From contig OX104122.1 in NCBI GenBank assembly GCA_944474755.1, forward strand, positions 10,736,641-10,800,640: DNA of 64,000 nt, read 5' to 3'. A program made the translations under genes and the position numbers. Position 1 is the stretch's first letter, and the number at the start of each line of letters is the position of its first letter. This document shows, in pieces, positions 12,901 to 24,435 of the stretch. The notes under the pieces were generated by a model. It did no database searches. It was not told the DNA's origin and worked only from the letters and a program-made list of their open reading frames with translations. Source of the stretch: Limnoperna fortunei. Taxonomy: Eukaryota > Mollusca > Bivalvia > Mytilida > Modiolidae.

Positions 12901-15900
12901 TTAATGTTAATTTCACCAATTAGGTATGCAACTACTTAACAGAACATGATATATTTTAATTTAAATTGTCCCCAAATCTCAAAAAATGACACAATTCTCT
13001 CTTAAATTTGCATTTTCGAGTGAATTTTGAAGGAAGTAAGAAAATGAAGTGACACAAATTATGCTTCATAAAACGTAAGCGTCAGTCCTCGGTGATGAGT
13101 GACAACTAACATTTGTTTTTGCAAAACTTGTTTAAAATTCTAAAATAGTTTGTTCTGTAAATTATTACTATGAAATGACAAACAAACTACAAAATAAAAT
13201 ATTTCACATAATTTTGGTCAAAAAGTACAAGTAGGTTCTACAACACATGTCTTTCAGGAAATAAGAAAAAAGAATTTTATTTTTTAGTTTAACAAACAAG
13301 AAATTTTCAATAGAAAACCTAGTGCAACCTCGACATATCACAACCTTATGGACCATGCTTATGAAGAAAAGGTTAGGTTTGCAGTATATAGAAGGGGAAA
13401 TTAAACCATCATTTCCATTTGCCAAGAAGGAAAATCATATTTAGCACATGACTTCCCTTTCTTAGGAGAAATGAACACATCTATGTCAAGGGAGATAATC
13501 TGCCCCATTTTCTGATAGAGAGTTAATTAAAATTAGGACTCATTGAAACATATTGTGCAACCTCTTATCAAATGGCTATTTAACCATATTTTTTCACAGC
13601 TAAAAATTATGGGTGTGTTTCGAGGGGAAGGGGGTGTAATCGAGTCCAGATTAGATTACTATTTATTTTGGGGAGGATTCTGAAATAAATCATCAAGATT
13701 TTTTTTATTTATTACTCCTAATTTTCAGAGATTCATCTTAGGTTAATTATCATTTTCACCTACATAATTTAAACTTTTGCTCTTTAGTAATTAAATGTAC
13801 AAGAAACAACATTGTGAATTATTTAAATCAGTACCCAAAAATAAACTTAATCAAATAATTCACTTCTGTCATTCAAATTTTCAGTGCAAAAGCAAATTTT
13901 TTTCAGAAAGGACAGAATGAACTTTGCAGAAATGACGTTTTATCAATTTTTATCTATTATAAATTGGGCGAAATGTCGAGTTTCACCTGGTTATCAAATT
14001 CACTTTTCACATTTTAAATTTTATAGAATCTAGGCAAAATGTAGTTTGTCAACATTTTATCTGAAATTTCACCTTCAAAACCATGATAATTCATGAGAGA
14101 ATCTACACCTGACTTTTCAACCAATCAACCTATTTAAAAATAGAAAATCAAGTGAAATTTATTAACTTATTGTGCCAATAAGATTTTCAATTAAATACTC
14201 AGTTTTCCTACAGAAGGTTAGGGTTTCTCCAGCTTCCTCTACCAATAAAAACTGGTCGCTGTTATATACCTGACAAATTTGCTGAAAGTGGCATTTAACA
14301 CCATTCAAACAAAAACAAACCAAATCAGGTCAACCCATACATAAGACCTCAATTTCATTGCAGAAGCTGGGTTGGTATCATATGAGAAGGACTCATTGTT
14401 CGAATGGGGTTAAATGTATCTTTCTGATATTTTATATACATTCACTTTTTATTTGTGAAAAATCAGATCTGTAGTTTCATGTACCAAAGAACCCTGCATC
14501 AATAAATGATGACCCCATTTACACAGTAAACAGCCAAACTCTATGTAATTGGAGACAATTTCTATACATTTTAGTCTGTACAGTTAAGAATGTGCAATAT
14601 AAAAAAAAAATATTTAAAAAAAAATTATTTTATTCAAAATCAAGGTTTTTTTTATTTGATATTCGTTTTCAATAACACATACAAGAAAACACTCTTTTTA
14701 AAATTCTAATTCTAATGAACTATTTATTCAAAGTCTGAATTTTAACTGAATATTTTACTTTAACATTTCAATTTTCAATAGAAAATCTATTTAATTTTGT
14801 AAAAAAAAATAAATTTGAAATGCATGACTGTCATGAAAATCAATCTGCAAACCACGGCACTCTTTATCCATACATCATTTCACAAACATAAAAATTTGGA
14901 TGTAAAACTCGTAAAAACCTTTTGTCGTCCTTAGCAATGAATACGGTAAAAATACCGTAAATTCAGTGTTCTATAATATTATATTTAGTTTATTTATGAC
15001 ATCCTCTCAACCCTTGAAACCTAACAAGTATTTATCTTTTGGGGACTATAAACATGTAGATAAAAACATTCAATATATATGTACTACAAGTTTTGATCTG
15101 AGACATCACAAACTTTGGTTGCCATAACGTCCTAGTGTAAGCTCCCACCTAAAAAATTCGTAACAAGACCCCATGGTGCAGAGATAATCGTATTGCCTAT
15201 TTAAATAGTATCTAAGCTACATGTACAAACACGGAGTGAATTATAATAATACGATATGTCATTTAAAACGAACAAATAAACCCTAAATTATAGGAAAAGT
15301 GAAAACTGAACAAATACATTTACTTGTTTACTTATAGATGATATGTGAGAAATTCAACTTCAATATTTTAACATTTTCTAGATTTGAGTTTTCTCATTAC
15401 CTTTTTAACAGACTTTTTTTGCAAATAATTTCTGTTTAAACTGAACATGACAGAATTAAAATATGCATCAGCTATTTGAGAAATGTTTAGGCAGTTTTTC
15501 AAAAAGAAAAAAAGTTATTTTACAAACAAAAAAGGGGTTGTTATCGCCCTTTAAAAAATCTATTTGAAAAGATAAGGGATTGTTATTCAAATCTTACCTT
15601 TCTATCTAATAATTTTTTTAGAACAAAAAGTCTCTTTGCCCAAATATCCACCTTCAAATTTATAAAAAGCATAAAGTTTCTTTGAGTAAGGGGAATTTTT
15701 CTTTTAGATTCTAAAGGTAGCGATGCAGCCTCGACCATTCTATTATCTGTAGAAATATCATACATGTACATCTAACTAGTTAATTTCAATTTATTTTTAT
15801 AACTGATGAAATTTACATTCATTTTTGTCTGACAGATATCAATTTCCACAGTTCATAAATCATTACACATGTTAATCAAAATCTTTAAATTCTCATATTT

Positions 15901-18273
15901 AATGCAAAGCTCACATATTTTGAATTTTTTGCGAATCCGTCAATCTGTCAAACAAATATTTATTGTGTTATTCATTTTTATTTCAAAAATATTTGAATGA
16001 CATGAAATTTACTCAGAGAATCTCCATTTCAGATGTAAAAGACATCAAGGTAGCTTAAATGCATACACAAGGGGTGGGAGAACAAGGGACACTCTGGCCA
16101 TTAAAACTGAAAAATGGCCCTTTATATTTTGAAAATTTTATTGATAAATATTAAGGAATGACCATTTGCAATTTGCATAGATCTGCAACAAAAAAATGTT
16201 TCTTGGCAACGCTTAGCACACATTGGTAAACATCCCCTTTTTCTAATATTAATTCTCTAAAATGAGCCTAATTTATGACATACATGTTCTCTGTATCGGT
16301 CGAATGAGAAATGCTTTTGCCAGCAAGCATATCTTATCATGTGGTAACTTTGTACCAAGTTTCATACAGATGTGAAGTTACATGTATTGTCATTAAAAAA
16401 AAGCTTTAATGCAATAGTTAACCATGGAAAAACTAAAATCTATATGCCCCCAACTTTCATTGGTGGGACAAAAAGTTGAAAATTGCCCATTGTCAAAATA
16501 CCATCCACTGCCATTTTTAAATCTCCTTTATTTGGATACCCATATAACTTGTTGTAAAATGCCAGGATGTTTGGTAGAGGTTTTGGCACTTCTTTCTATA
16601 TAGAACGAATAATCATACCCTTGCTTTTTAAAAAAATTTTTTGGCGAGGTAAATCTGACAAATCACAAGACTAACTTCGGATTATAGCGGCAGTAAAATT
16701 CAGCCTACTTTCTATAGAATTGGTTTGGTGGCTGTAAATGCATGTGATTGGCAGGCAAGATTGAGGGGCACTATAATGAGGAATCACACAAAATATCTAT
16801 ACTGATCAAAAAGGAGAAATCTGTCCATAGGAATCCACCACCGACAGAGTTATAATTGCATTGAAATTGTAATTGTAAATTATCACAAACAGAAGATTCT
16901 GTTGGTAGATGGTTAAAGAACCATTTATCGGTAGAGCCAAAAGGTATGGGTCGCCCAGTTTTCACACTTGGGGTGTTTAACATGGAATTTCATTGATATA
17001 GTACAGCCAGGACTAAAACTGTGAAAATGTTTTTTAAGTCTAAAGTTTTTATATTCCAAATGTGTAGATTAAATACAGCACATATATTTTTAGAATTTTG
17101 GAAATGAAATTCTTACAATAATTTTCTTCTGAGCGACATTGACAAGTCTTATAAGATGAAATGTACATCCGAGGTTGTAACTTGTATAACCTTGGTATCT
17201 TCGATCCCTAAGTTTTGCTTATCTAATAAGGTGTTGCACACCCGATCCAGGGCATAAAAATGATTTCAACTTAAAAAAACTACTTAATTATCTTATCAAT
17301 TAGCTTCATAATCAAAGTTAAACTATTGTTGTAGATTAATTATAATGAAAAACAAGCTCGATATGAGAATTGATAAATCACTGGAATGTATAGATTTTTC
17401 TCAACATTTTGTAGCCCTTTAAAACAAATAATTCTTTAGAAACTTTTGTACCACCAAGGACAAATATTATCAGAGTTGTCATAGTAACATTAAATAATCT
17501 GAAAAGCCATTATTCCTATACTGATAGTACCCGAGTATGACTTGGACTGCCAGTAATTACAAAGGAACACAATGGTAAATTTATTGGTAAATTTACTTTT
17601 AAAATTGCTCTCGTAATATTCTGTGTTTATCAATGGTTAAAAGAATAATTATTGCGAATATTGATTGCGATAAAAGAGAACAAAAATAAAATTACCAAGA
17701 AAACAACATGGTATCTACAACACCTATATCATTCCTGTGTATGAACATGAATAATTTATTACCTAAAGCAGGTATTTTTCGATTATTTCCATTTTCTCTC
17801 TTTTATGGATTAACCACCTAGGGTTACCATAGAAACTGATCAATCAAATATTCTGCTGTGAAATAAAGTTTTGTGTCCCGTTTAATATCAAGGAAAATCT
17901 ATGCTTTTTATCATTCATTGCTTGGATACCTGGTATAAACTATGCCAAACTCTGCTGATTCGGAAGAAAAGGAATAATTTGTCGATGGGCTGTCTTTTGT
18001 TTGACAAGGAAAATCCATGGATAAAAAAACATACATTATACTGTACGAACAGTTAATACAGTTTATAAATTACTATTTACACTTTCTGAGATCATAAACA
18101 TATGATGTTTATTTCTGCATATCATCAAAGAATTATTGATTTTTCAATAATCCTACAAGGGTGACTTGTTTTAATTCACATTATTTATTTTTTTTTATTT
18201 CTAGCACATACTAGTACTGTTGTAAAAAATTCAGAAGAACAAATATAAAGAATTAATATAATGTTCTACCCTA

Positions 18274-18306
<33 letters not shown>

Positions 18307-21300
18307 AATAAAAAATTACACAATGTAAGGGAACTGCGACTACAACTTTTGGAAATTTCTTTAGATATTAATTTCATGTAATGTAAATTTCCACAATAAA
18401 CACATGGAAATCTCCATAAAATGTATATTTCTTACATGTATAATTAATTTCTGCCACAAAATGTGTCATTAACTTACATTTGTGCTATTTATTTTCAAAG
18501 TTACTTAATTTATTAATTAATAAATTTCACTGATCACAAAACTACAAATATGAACAATTAAACCATTCAAAAGAATATTGATAGTAATTTTAGGAAAAAA
18601 AATAAGTTAAAATTATATTGTATCATTTTTTCCTCTTAAATAATAAAATCTTGTGTGTAATTACATAGGTATCATCAAAATAACAGATTACATTTCTAGA
18701 TCTTTCATTATTTTTTTACTTATTTTTATCTAAAGTTATTCAAGCTCATACTTTTCTGAATATGACATGATCAAATTTCTGTGATATCAAGAAAAATTAG
18801 GATATATTTATGCATGTTCTAAACTTTCCACAATAAACCTTGAAACTTAACCTTGATTATACAAAATTTGTTTTTATTCAGAAAACAGGGGATATTAGGA
18901 GCATTATAGGAAAAATTGCTGAAATGACATTTATCAGTCTACCACAATGTGGGAAAAATGAATTTGAATCGTGTTTGTCGTAAAAATCTTAAACAGTAAA
19001 TTTGGCATTTCCTCCTCACTTTGAACATTATCGTTAATTTAGCAAAATCTCATTATTAAAATTGTCATAAATACGTGTTAGTAAAATGCCTCGACAACAC
19101 TCAAAACTGTATACTTAACCAAGATCTCAAATATCTTAAGTTTAACTGAAATCTTATACCCTCACATTAAACTAGAAATTGTTACATGTTACAAGATATT
19201 TTACAAGAATATTGTTGTCAATTAACATTACTAGTACTTTTTTAATTAATACAATGTTTAAAAGGTGCTAGCCCACAGGGCTATTGTCTTGTAAAAATCA
19301 ATAGCCCTCAGCAAGATTTACTATTTAACTACTAGTATTAACTAGCCTCCGAATGACGTTTAGTAGCTCTGAGTCTGAGCAAGTGTTAGTGTTGAACACT
19401 GCCCAGCTAACATCAGCCATTCTTCAGCTGGATAGTGGAATTCCTTGAAATAATATTTGTTTGTCTGAATGATTTTTTATGCCACTTTCAGCACTATTTC
19501 AGTGATATCATGCATAGATGAGGTAAGAACACCTAACATTTAGCAGAAAAACTGGTGATACTTGTCAATTAGGGTAAAGAACACTATGCCTGATGTCGGG
19601 CTCAACTCACTACCTCTGTGTTAACATGTCAGTGATCAATAGTTGATGGCTAGCTACCTAAGACTAAATAACTTGCCTCCCTCAAAAAATTGAAAAATAA
19701 GGTAGTTAAGTTCATTGGACCTCAGAGAATGGTTTCAAATCATGGTTTTACTCAACATATAATTTCTCTGATGGAGCTTTCAACTGAATTCATTTTGATG
19801 TAAAATAAATTGAATTTATATGTGTGGATGAAAACTTGTCAATTATGATTAGAGTCGAGCACACAGTGAGACTCGAACCAGCAACCTCAGTGTTGACAGT
19901 CATATGATCAACAATAGATGACTAACTACACATATAACTACTCTGTGGCCAAGAAGCAAGTTATTTGCAGCTCAACCAGTTTCAATCTTATATTATATAC
20001 ATCTATATAAGTTGGAATCAACCACAATAGATCTTATAGTTAAGAAATAAAAACAAAACCAAACAAGCTTCTTCCCCAATAAAGACTGGACGCCATGATA
20101 TACATGTAGCTGAAAAATTGCTGAAAATGGCATTAAACATAATTCAAGCAAGCAAAACCAAACAAAATTTATTACTATTAGTCAAAAATAATCCCTGCAA
20201 CAACATGTATGTTAAATTAAAGTACTTAGACAAAAAAAAACAGTCCTTGTGTACAATATAAAATAAGTCCATCAATTCTAGTACATTAGTCATGCAAAAT
20301 TTGGCTTCAATGTTTGACAGGTTTCACTATAGAAGTTTAAAACAGAACAAGTTTATGGATGGACATTGAAAGTCATGTGATCTGAGCCATAAATACAGAA
20401 GACAAGCAGAACTCTTTGCTTATTTTAACATAAAATGCCAATATCCCCCCCACCCCCGGAATTTGTTCTTAATATACAATTAAATTTATTTCCATCTGTG
20501 TTTGGGCTATATTTTGATCAGGGTCCATCAACCAAGTGCAACAAGTGACAAGTGTAGACTGTGAGCACGCTCACAAAGGGATAACGCACGCCTAGCTTCA
20601 AGTCCAATTATCTCCCCTAAATAATATCTGACAGCAACTACAATTCTTCATGCACATCTACATATGATGTACTTCTTCATATAAAGTTTCATCAAAATCT
20701 GTCAAGCGGTTTAGGAGGAGAAGCGCTTACGAGGAATGCGGGCAGACAGACGGACAGACAGACAGACATTCAGACAGACAGGGTGATTCATATATACCCC
20801 CCCCCCTCCCAAACAACTTTGCGGTGGGTATAAAAATGTAGCAGAACCCCTTGTTATGAATGTCAGGACTTGAGAATAAATGACAATAAGCAATAAAATT
20901 AGAATCACCATTTTTTACATGCCAAAAATCGTATACAAAGTTGCCAAGGACAAGTGGAGCTAACGACACCTATTTAGAGACATTTTACACATATTTATTG
21001 TACTTATATTACCCTGCTAAGGTTTCTTTGCTTTAAGAATTTATGAAATTTGATATTTTTACATAAATTGTATTGAGAAAAGTAATCGTTAAATTTGGAT
21101 CACATATTTTCTTTAGTAGTAACAAATTTCAATAACATTAAATTACTCCTAAAATATAATCTTTTTGTATATACAATTCAAGGTTTTTATATCAGGAATA
21201 AAAATTTTTATTGAATAACAATTCATTGTATTTCCAAACATTTACTTTTCGTTGATTTCATGCCAAAAACCATTTTCTGTTGTATTTAAGAAATAACCCA

Positions 21301-23893
21301 TTCTGCAAACAGGGACTTTTAAAAAGACTGCCTTTTATGTTCAAAGTTCTCGTATTTTTGTATAAGTCATTTGACCAGAACTAAGTTAACTTAAAATGCT
21401 TTAAAAGAATTTATTGAAATTGGGACAATAGGTGTTTAACGAAACCAAGGAAACGTGTCCCAAACGTTAAATCATATGAAATTATATTATGGAAACAACG
21501 CCAAAATTATGAGAAATATCAAGACTTTATTTAACAGCTCTTTTGATAATACTTAAATCCAGGGATTAAATAGCTGAACATTTTTTTCTTATGTTTTTTA
21601 AATCTTTTAATTTACACTAGTATTTTTCCTGCCAGGTAACCTTAAATTCTCTTAAAGGTCATCAATATTTGAAATTTAAATCAACTTTTCACCAAAAACT
21701 AAACTGTTGATTAGTTCCTCGATCGAAACCTAAATATTGTGACACCTCAAAGATTTTTACATAAAGGGAGTTTTTCATAAAAACCTATTGGTCTATAAAG
21801 GAATTTAAAACGTAAATTAATCATAAATGTACACAAACAAAGTTTACCCATGCTGTTGAGTTGCTATAGTGATGTAAATCTACATTACTTAATTAGGTAT
21901 TTTGTATATTGTAACCTTTTTTTACGTAGACTAAAGTTCAAACTTGGTAACTATAGAACTACACGGTCGATGATTCCTGATACGACAGTTTATTAAAACT
22001 AATCCAATATGTTTATGTGAAAAATAGCTATATACTATAAATCTTTTAAATGAATAATTAATTTGCCAATAACTATGAACAAATAATATAACAAAATAAA
22101 TCCTATACATGAAACGTCTATCAGATGAACATTTTAAAGGGTTAGTCATATATTTTAAAATTGCACTTTTTTGTGAAGACGCATAAAAGACGCATTTAAT
22201 TGATCAATCTTTCAAACAGTTGATTGCCTCGATTAAAAGAATTATTTGTTTTAAAGATTAATTCATTTAATTAGAAATAAAAAGATTTTTAACTAGTGCA
22301 CAAGGATAAAATTACATGTAACCTTTTAAAATTTAAAATTTGGGTTTTAAACTGGAACCAAAACAATAATAAAACAAAACATTTTAAAAGAAATTCAGAT
22401 CAACAGACACTCCAAATAACTTATGATTTTGACAGTTTTTATTGCACAGTGACTGGTACCTGTCTACACTGGAGACAAAGATAACTGGTTCCCTTGAAAT
22501 ATTGCAATAAAGGAACAATGCATGACTTGCACGTTTATTAATCTTTAGTGTCAATTAGCAATTATCACAAATTAATTACATGTAGGAAAGAAAGAATAAA
22601 TTAAAAATATCTATGTTAAAAAAAACCACAAATGCTTTTAAACAACAAACCTTCATCTTTGACTTTCTGTCCAGCATTTACAAAGTTTGCATAGATGCCT
22701 TTCTTGTCAGCCATGTTGAAATTTGAGATACCATTTTTCTGGGACACTACACTTAAGAACTTGGCAATGTCTTTACCATGTGCCATGGATGTCTGAAGCA
22801 GTTGTTTGGAGGTAAAACTCTGAACAGGCACTTGTTTTGTCAGAGTATCAGAATTTCCAGAGAAGCCATAGATCGATAACAATTCATTCATTGTACTCTC
22901 CGCGTAGTCTTTCAATACAGTGACATCTTGGTTGGTAGTTTTAGTAGTTGGTTCAACATTTTTTGAATGATTTTCAGCAGTTTTTGACGAATTTTCAGCA
23001 GCATCATTACAAGGATCAGCAGTTTTCGACAGATTTTCGGCACTAACTGACAAGTCTTCAGCAGTTTCTATTGCATTTTCAGCAATATAAGAGTCATCAT
23101 TACTGTTTTTAAGATCTACATTGTTTACTGATTTTGAGATAGTTAAATCTAATGGCAAATTTGCAAGACTAGACTTAGGATTAGATGGTTTACGAGAATG
23201 TTTCCTGTTGTTGGCAGGTGATGGAGAGGGTGCGGAATGTATTCGTTTTGTGTTCCGCAAGGCTGATGCTGCAGCCATAGCTGCAGCGACATCAATAGAT
23301 TTCTCACCAAGATTACCATAGCAACATTCAACAGCAACACCACTATCATTAGAAATATTGTTTCTATCACATGATGAAAAATCGGACTCGTTCTCAAAAC
23401 TTTCGACTTCGTCCGATTCATTCTCTGGAGGGAATGTGGTATTTTGGTTGTTTAAAGTGTATTCAGCAAGTTCGTCTTTTTCATTAATATCGTCAATTTT
23501 ATCAATGAAATCTCTAACCTGATTGATATTCCTAGGTGTCGCTAATTTTCTTTTTCTACGACTAGAAGAAGAAACAAAACTTGACTCTGACTGAGCATCA
23601 CTATAATTGAAAGAATTTGGTTCTTCTGTTTGTTCTTGACCGATATGTTTTCCATTCGGTAATGACCTAATTACATCAACGTTATTATTATTTTCTTTTC
23701 GGCTGTGGTCCAACAGAACACCATTGTTATCTTCATGACCATTGGATGCTGTCTGTGTTAGTTCCGTATCATTGTTTATCTGCTTAAGTTTAGCACAAAT
23801 TGCATCTAGGGACCGGGGTTTAGTCTTTAGAGCCATATTTCTCCAACCATGGACCCAGCTATCTGCTAAAGACAATCTGTGGCCCCCAATCTT
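1820..23893 (-). CDS. CASZ1: Castor-family zinc-finger transcription factor (CASZ1), nine coding exons, 5' end incomplete
   Basis: Joined exons: 23893-22651, 10267-10120, 9533-9281, 8485-8269, 7439-7302, 6750-6063, 5522-5400, 4934-4817, 3967-1820. All junctions are GT/AG and phases agree (1243, 148, 253, 217, 138, 688, 123, 118, 2148 nt), giving 1691 codons then TAA. The product has about twelve castor-type fingers (two Cys about six apart, then HxHC, Cys, His, His): four in codons ~455-690, two in ~890-1000, six in the last exon. Family knowledge: castor/CASZ1 proteins are nuclear DNA-binding regulators of neural and cardiovascular development; human CASZ1a is of similar length with eleven fingers. 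Conserved N-terminal motifs ([19 protein letters not shown]) support CASZ1 over generic C2H2 proteins. The first exon opens in phase 0 without an obvious start; the first in-frame Met is at 23836 (1672 residues from there). A further upstream exon is possible but was not found. Confidence 0.93.
4211..4487 (+). repeat. Dispersed repeat with C-run (copy 1)
   Basis: Starts near GTGTGGACTGTGAGCAC, includes a C-run, CTTTCAAGTCCAATTATC, GTTTAGGA-GTTGCGCTTACA-like sequence, a GGACAGACGG/ACAGACAGACAG tract, then TTCCTATATACCCCC and a G-rich end. Very similar copies lie at 20551-20838 and 27391-27636, all in the same orientation. No coding capacity; the class is unknown to me, but such CAGACAGACAG-tailed repeats are common in bivalve sequence. 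Confidence 0.8.
4817..4934 (-). CDS. CASZ1: CASZ1 exon 8: start of finger 6
   Basis: Acceptor AATTGTAG before 4934, donor ATATGG|GTAAGG at 4817. Begins [19 protein letters not shown], then the Cys pair of CPEGC and HYHCIW; the finger is completed by TGCSHVV and RLEHYRIH in the last exon. The exon ends in phase 0. Confidence 0.92.
5400..5522 (-). CDS. CASZ1: CASZ1 exon 7: finger 5
   Basis: Acceptor TTGTACAG before 5522, donor GCAAG|GTACAT at 5400. Encodes [20 protein letters not shown], then CKVEGC and [12 protein letters not shown], a castor-type finger completed by RFH in the next exon. No simple open reading frame of useful length marks this exon; it was found from splice signals and finger residues. 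Confidence 0.92.
6063..6750 (-). CDS. CASZ1: CASZ1 exon 6: end of finger 4, acidic/serine linker, start of finger 5
   Basis: Acceptor CCTTTTCAG before 6750, donor ATCAG|GTATGT at 6063. Begins [19 protein letters not shown] (end of finger 4), then about 200 residues of low-complexity Ser/Asp/Glu-rich linker, ending WKSYLIR, the lead-in to finger 5. PVKIKREAP contains a canonical sumoylation pattern (hydrophobic-K-x-E). Reading through the donor reaches a stop at 6050, so retention of this intron would give a protein with only the first four fingers; whether this happens is unknown. Confidence 0.93.
7302..7439 (-). CDS. CASZ1: CASZ1 exon 5: end of finger 3 and first half of finger 4
   Basis: Acceptor TTTTACAG before 7439, donor GATCAG|GTAAAT at 7302. 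Encodes [16 protein letters not shown], then [16 protein letters not shown] and HIHCIRS. Reading past the donor gives a stop after a few codons. The acceptor and first exon bases (7418-7447) have a 28/30 copy at 7525-7554, so a decoy acceptor lies upstream in the preceding intron. Confidence 0.93.
7418..7690. repeat. Duplicated CASZ1 exon 5 acceptor region
   Basis: Positions 7418-7447 and 7525-7554 match at 28 of 30 bases. The first copy is the start of CASZ1 exon 5 with its 3' splice site; the second is intronic. The intervening ATCTCCCTTGGAACAAAA and TAAATGGTGGAAT strings (about 7485-7525) recur again at about 7647-7683, so the duplication is a decayed tandem array. Confidence 0.75.
7872..8072. 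repeat. Two-copy tandem repeat, ~99 bp
   Basis: Shared landmarks TGATGGTCTAATATATGT (at about 7907 and 8005) and AAGTTGTAAATTATCTTGC recur with a spacing of about 98-99 bp. It lies in the CASZ1 intron between exons 4 and 5. Confidence 0.85.
8269..8485 (-). CDS. CASZ1: CASZ1 exon 4: end of finger 2 and most of finger 3
   Basis: Acceptor ATTTGTAG before 8485, donor ATGG|GTTAGT at 8269. Starts [16 protein letters not shown] (end of finger 2), then [26 protein letters not shown] and FTFKNKADM (finger 3). The last base plus two from the next exon make Glu, giving ADMEKHKTYH. The segment is nearly collinear with vertebrate CASZ1 fingers. Confidence 0.94.
9281..9533 (-). CDS. CASZ1: CASZ1 exon 3: finger 1 and first half of finger 2
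   Basis: Acceptor TTTTTACAG before 9533, donor CTTCAG|GTATTT at 9281. Encodes [20 protein letters not shown] and RHYKWH (finger 1), then the very conserved linker [15 protein letters not shown] and the start of finger 2 up to HYHCLQ. The intron falls inside finger 2, between the HxHC and the next Cys, and finger 2 resumes in the exon at 8485. Confidence 0.94.
9741..9812 (+). repeat. Fragment of the dispersed C-run repeat
   Basis: Only the distal end is kept: CAGACAGACGGACAAGGTGATT, ATATAGCCCCCTCT and a G-rich end. Confidence 0.6.
10120..10267 (-). CDS. CASZ1: CASZ1 exon 2 of those seen (linker into finger 1)
   Basis: Acceptor TTTTTTCAG before 10267 and donor AAAAG|GTAAAT at 10120. It starts with two bases completing a Gly codon and ends with two bases of an Arg codon. 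The product is a Ser/Pro-rich linker ending [11 protein letters not shown], which leads into the first castor finger; vertebrate CASZ1 has a similar YxKYIxRF lead-in. Only one of three frames is open through the exon, and that frame agrees with both flanking exons. Confidence 0.88.
11236..11375 (-). mobile_element. Degenerate SINE fragment
   Basis: Keeps AACCTCAGTGTTAACATCATG and TTCTGGAGGTACCCGATC, matching the SINE middle and head in minus orientation, with the rest scrambled. Confidence 0.5.
12351..12556 (-). mobile_element. tRNA-derived SINE, near full length, diverged
   Basis: Minus-strand reading gives GTGGGGCCTCAGTGACCTAAG at the head, a degraded B box (GGTTCAAGTC), ACTCAACTGCAATCTTAATTGG, then CCTTCTCCCC-like, AATAAAAACTGGACACCATG and a TTGAACACCATGCAAACAAAC tail. 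Same family as the better copy at 26322-26587. Confidence 0.8.
14208..14330 (+). mobile_element. SINE 3' fragment
   Basis: GGTTAGGGTTTCTCCAGCTTC, CAATAAAAACTGG, TTGCTGAAAGTGGCATTTAA and CACCATTCAAACAAAAACAA match the tail half of the SINE family; the tRNA-like head is missing. Confidence 0.7.
16080..16480 (+). repeat. Dispersed repeat sharing features with 24120-24435
   Basis: Contains TACCAAGTTTCATACAGATG, AGCTTTAATGCAATAGTTAA, and ends CCCCCAACTTTCATTGGTGG-GACA. The second copy at 24120-24435 has the same landmarks in the same order. No coding capacity recognised. Confidence 0.65.
19470..19668 (-). mobile_element. Degenerate SINE copy
   Basis: GCCACTTTCAGCACTATTTC, ATATCATGCATAGA, TGTCAATTAGGGT and CTCTGTGTTAACATGTCAGTG are spaced as in the SINE family in minus orientation, with many changes. 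Confidence 0.6.
19848..19950 (-). mobile_element. SINE head fragment
   Basis: GATTAGAGTCGAGCACAC, GAGACTCGAACCAGCAACCT and CAGTGTTGACAGTCATATG match the tRNA-like half of the family (B-box region on the minus strand). Confidence 0.7.
20068..20160 (+). mobile_element. SINE 3' fragment
   Basis: CTTCCCCAATAAAGACTGGA, CGCCATGATATACATG, GCTGAAAAATTGCTGAAAAT and a CAAGCAAGCAAAAC tail; head missing. Confidence 0.7.
20551..20838 (+). repeat. Dispersed repeat with C-run (copy 2)
   Basis: Same landmarks and orientation as 4211-4487: GTGTAGACTGTGAGCACGC, CAAGTCCAATTATCTCCCC, GCGGTTTAGGAGGAGAAGCG, a GACAGACGGACAGACAGACA tract, ATATATACCCCCCC and a G-rich end. Confidence 0.85.
22651..23893 (-). CDS. CASZ1: CASZ1 N-terminal exon (regulatory region, no fingers)
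   Basis: Acceptor TTTTTAG before 23893, donor GAAG|GTTTGT at 22651. It encodes 414 codons plus one base. Visible motifs: LDAICAKL shortly after Met at 23836, close to the N-terminus of vertebrate CASZ1; a basic SSRRKRKL stretch that could be a nuclear signal; an alanine run ([12 protein letters not shown]); PLDLT, which resembles the CtBP-binding PxDLS motif; and [16 protein letters not shown] near the end, matching a conserved CASZ1 segment. Codons read from about 23090 down to 22970 hold an imperfect repeat around AENxSKTA. The sequence before Met 23836 ([13 protein letters not shown] onward) is open and could be coding or 5'UTR. Function of the motifs here is inference. Confidence 0.9.
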
Positions 23894-24119
23894 CTAAAAA
23901 TAAATGCAAGTACATAATCATTAGCATATTATTGAAATACACATAATTAAAAGTCCAAAATCGTTTCATTGTTTCCTCTAAACTCCACCAGAAAAATGAT
24001 AAACTGTTCATCTAAACAAATTTTATAAGCTTTCAGTTTTAGCCCAAATAAGACATCTCCTGGTTCCTAACCAACAGTTTGATGGAAGGGTAGATTGGCA
24101 TGTAAATTTTCTTACCATT

Positions 24120-24435
24120 ATAATAAAAGAGCAGGAAAATGTGTCTGCCACACAGATGTCCTGCTTGGCACATATTGTTAAACAATCCCCCTCCCCCTTT
24201 TGTCTAACTTCACTCAAGCATAAAGTATTGGGTGCAGCTCTACAGAATTTTGCCAGTGAGGAGATCTCATCGTGTTGTAACTGTCTACCAAGTTTCATTT
24301 AGTTTATGCAAGAAAAAAACTTCAATGCGAAGGTAAACCTGAGGTTGGCTGTACAAACGAACAGACCAAACATCTATGTCGTACAAACGAACAGACCAAA
24401 CATCTATGTCCCCACAACTTTCGTTGATGGGACAT
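24120..24435 (+). repeat. Dispersed repeat with internal 30-bp duplication
   Basis: Related to 16080-16480 (TACCAAGTTTCATTTAG, CTTCAATGCGAAGGTAAAC, CCCACAACTTTCGTTGATGG). Positions 24351-24380 and 24381-24410 are identical 30-mers beginning GTACAAACGAACAG, a recent tandem duplication. Confidence 0.8.

Larger units (their letters stand above)
10268..22650 (-). other. 12.4-kb CASZ1 intron
   Basis: Very AT-rich with no coding exon I can support in either strand. Contents seen: SINE copies or pieces at 11236-11375, 12351-12556, 14208-14330, 19470-19668, 19848-19950 and 20068-20160; a dispersed repeat at 16080-16480; a C-run repeat copy at 20551-20838; a C-run/A-run at 18277-18302. Short open frames at 13204-13425, 15583-15771, 16771-16983, 21931-22149 and 22296-22484 have no recognisable content. 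Confidence 0.7.

Noticed and set aside
20711..20969. Minus-strand frames with SVRLSVCLSVRPSVCP-like repeats
   Set aside because: Translation of the CAGACAGACAG tract of the dispersed C-run repeat, seen in all its copies.
24023..24298. 91-codon minus-strand frame
   Set aside because: Lies within a dispersed repeat also present at 16080-16480, where the frame is broken.
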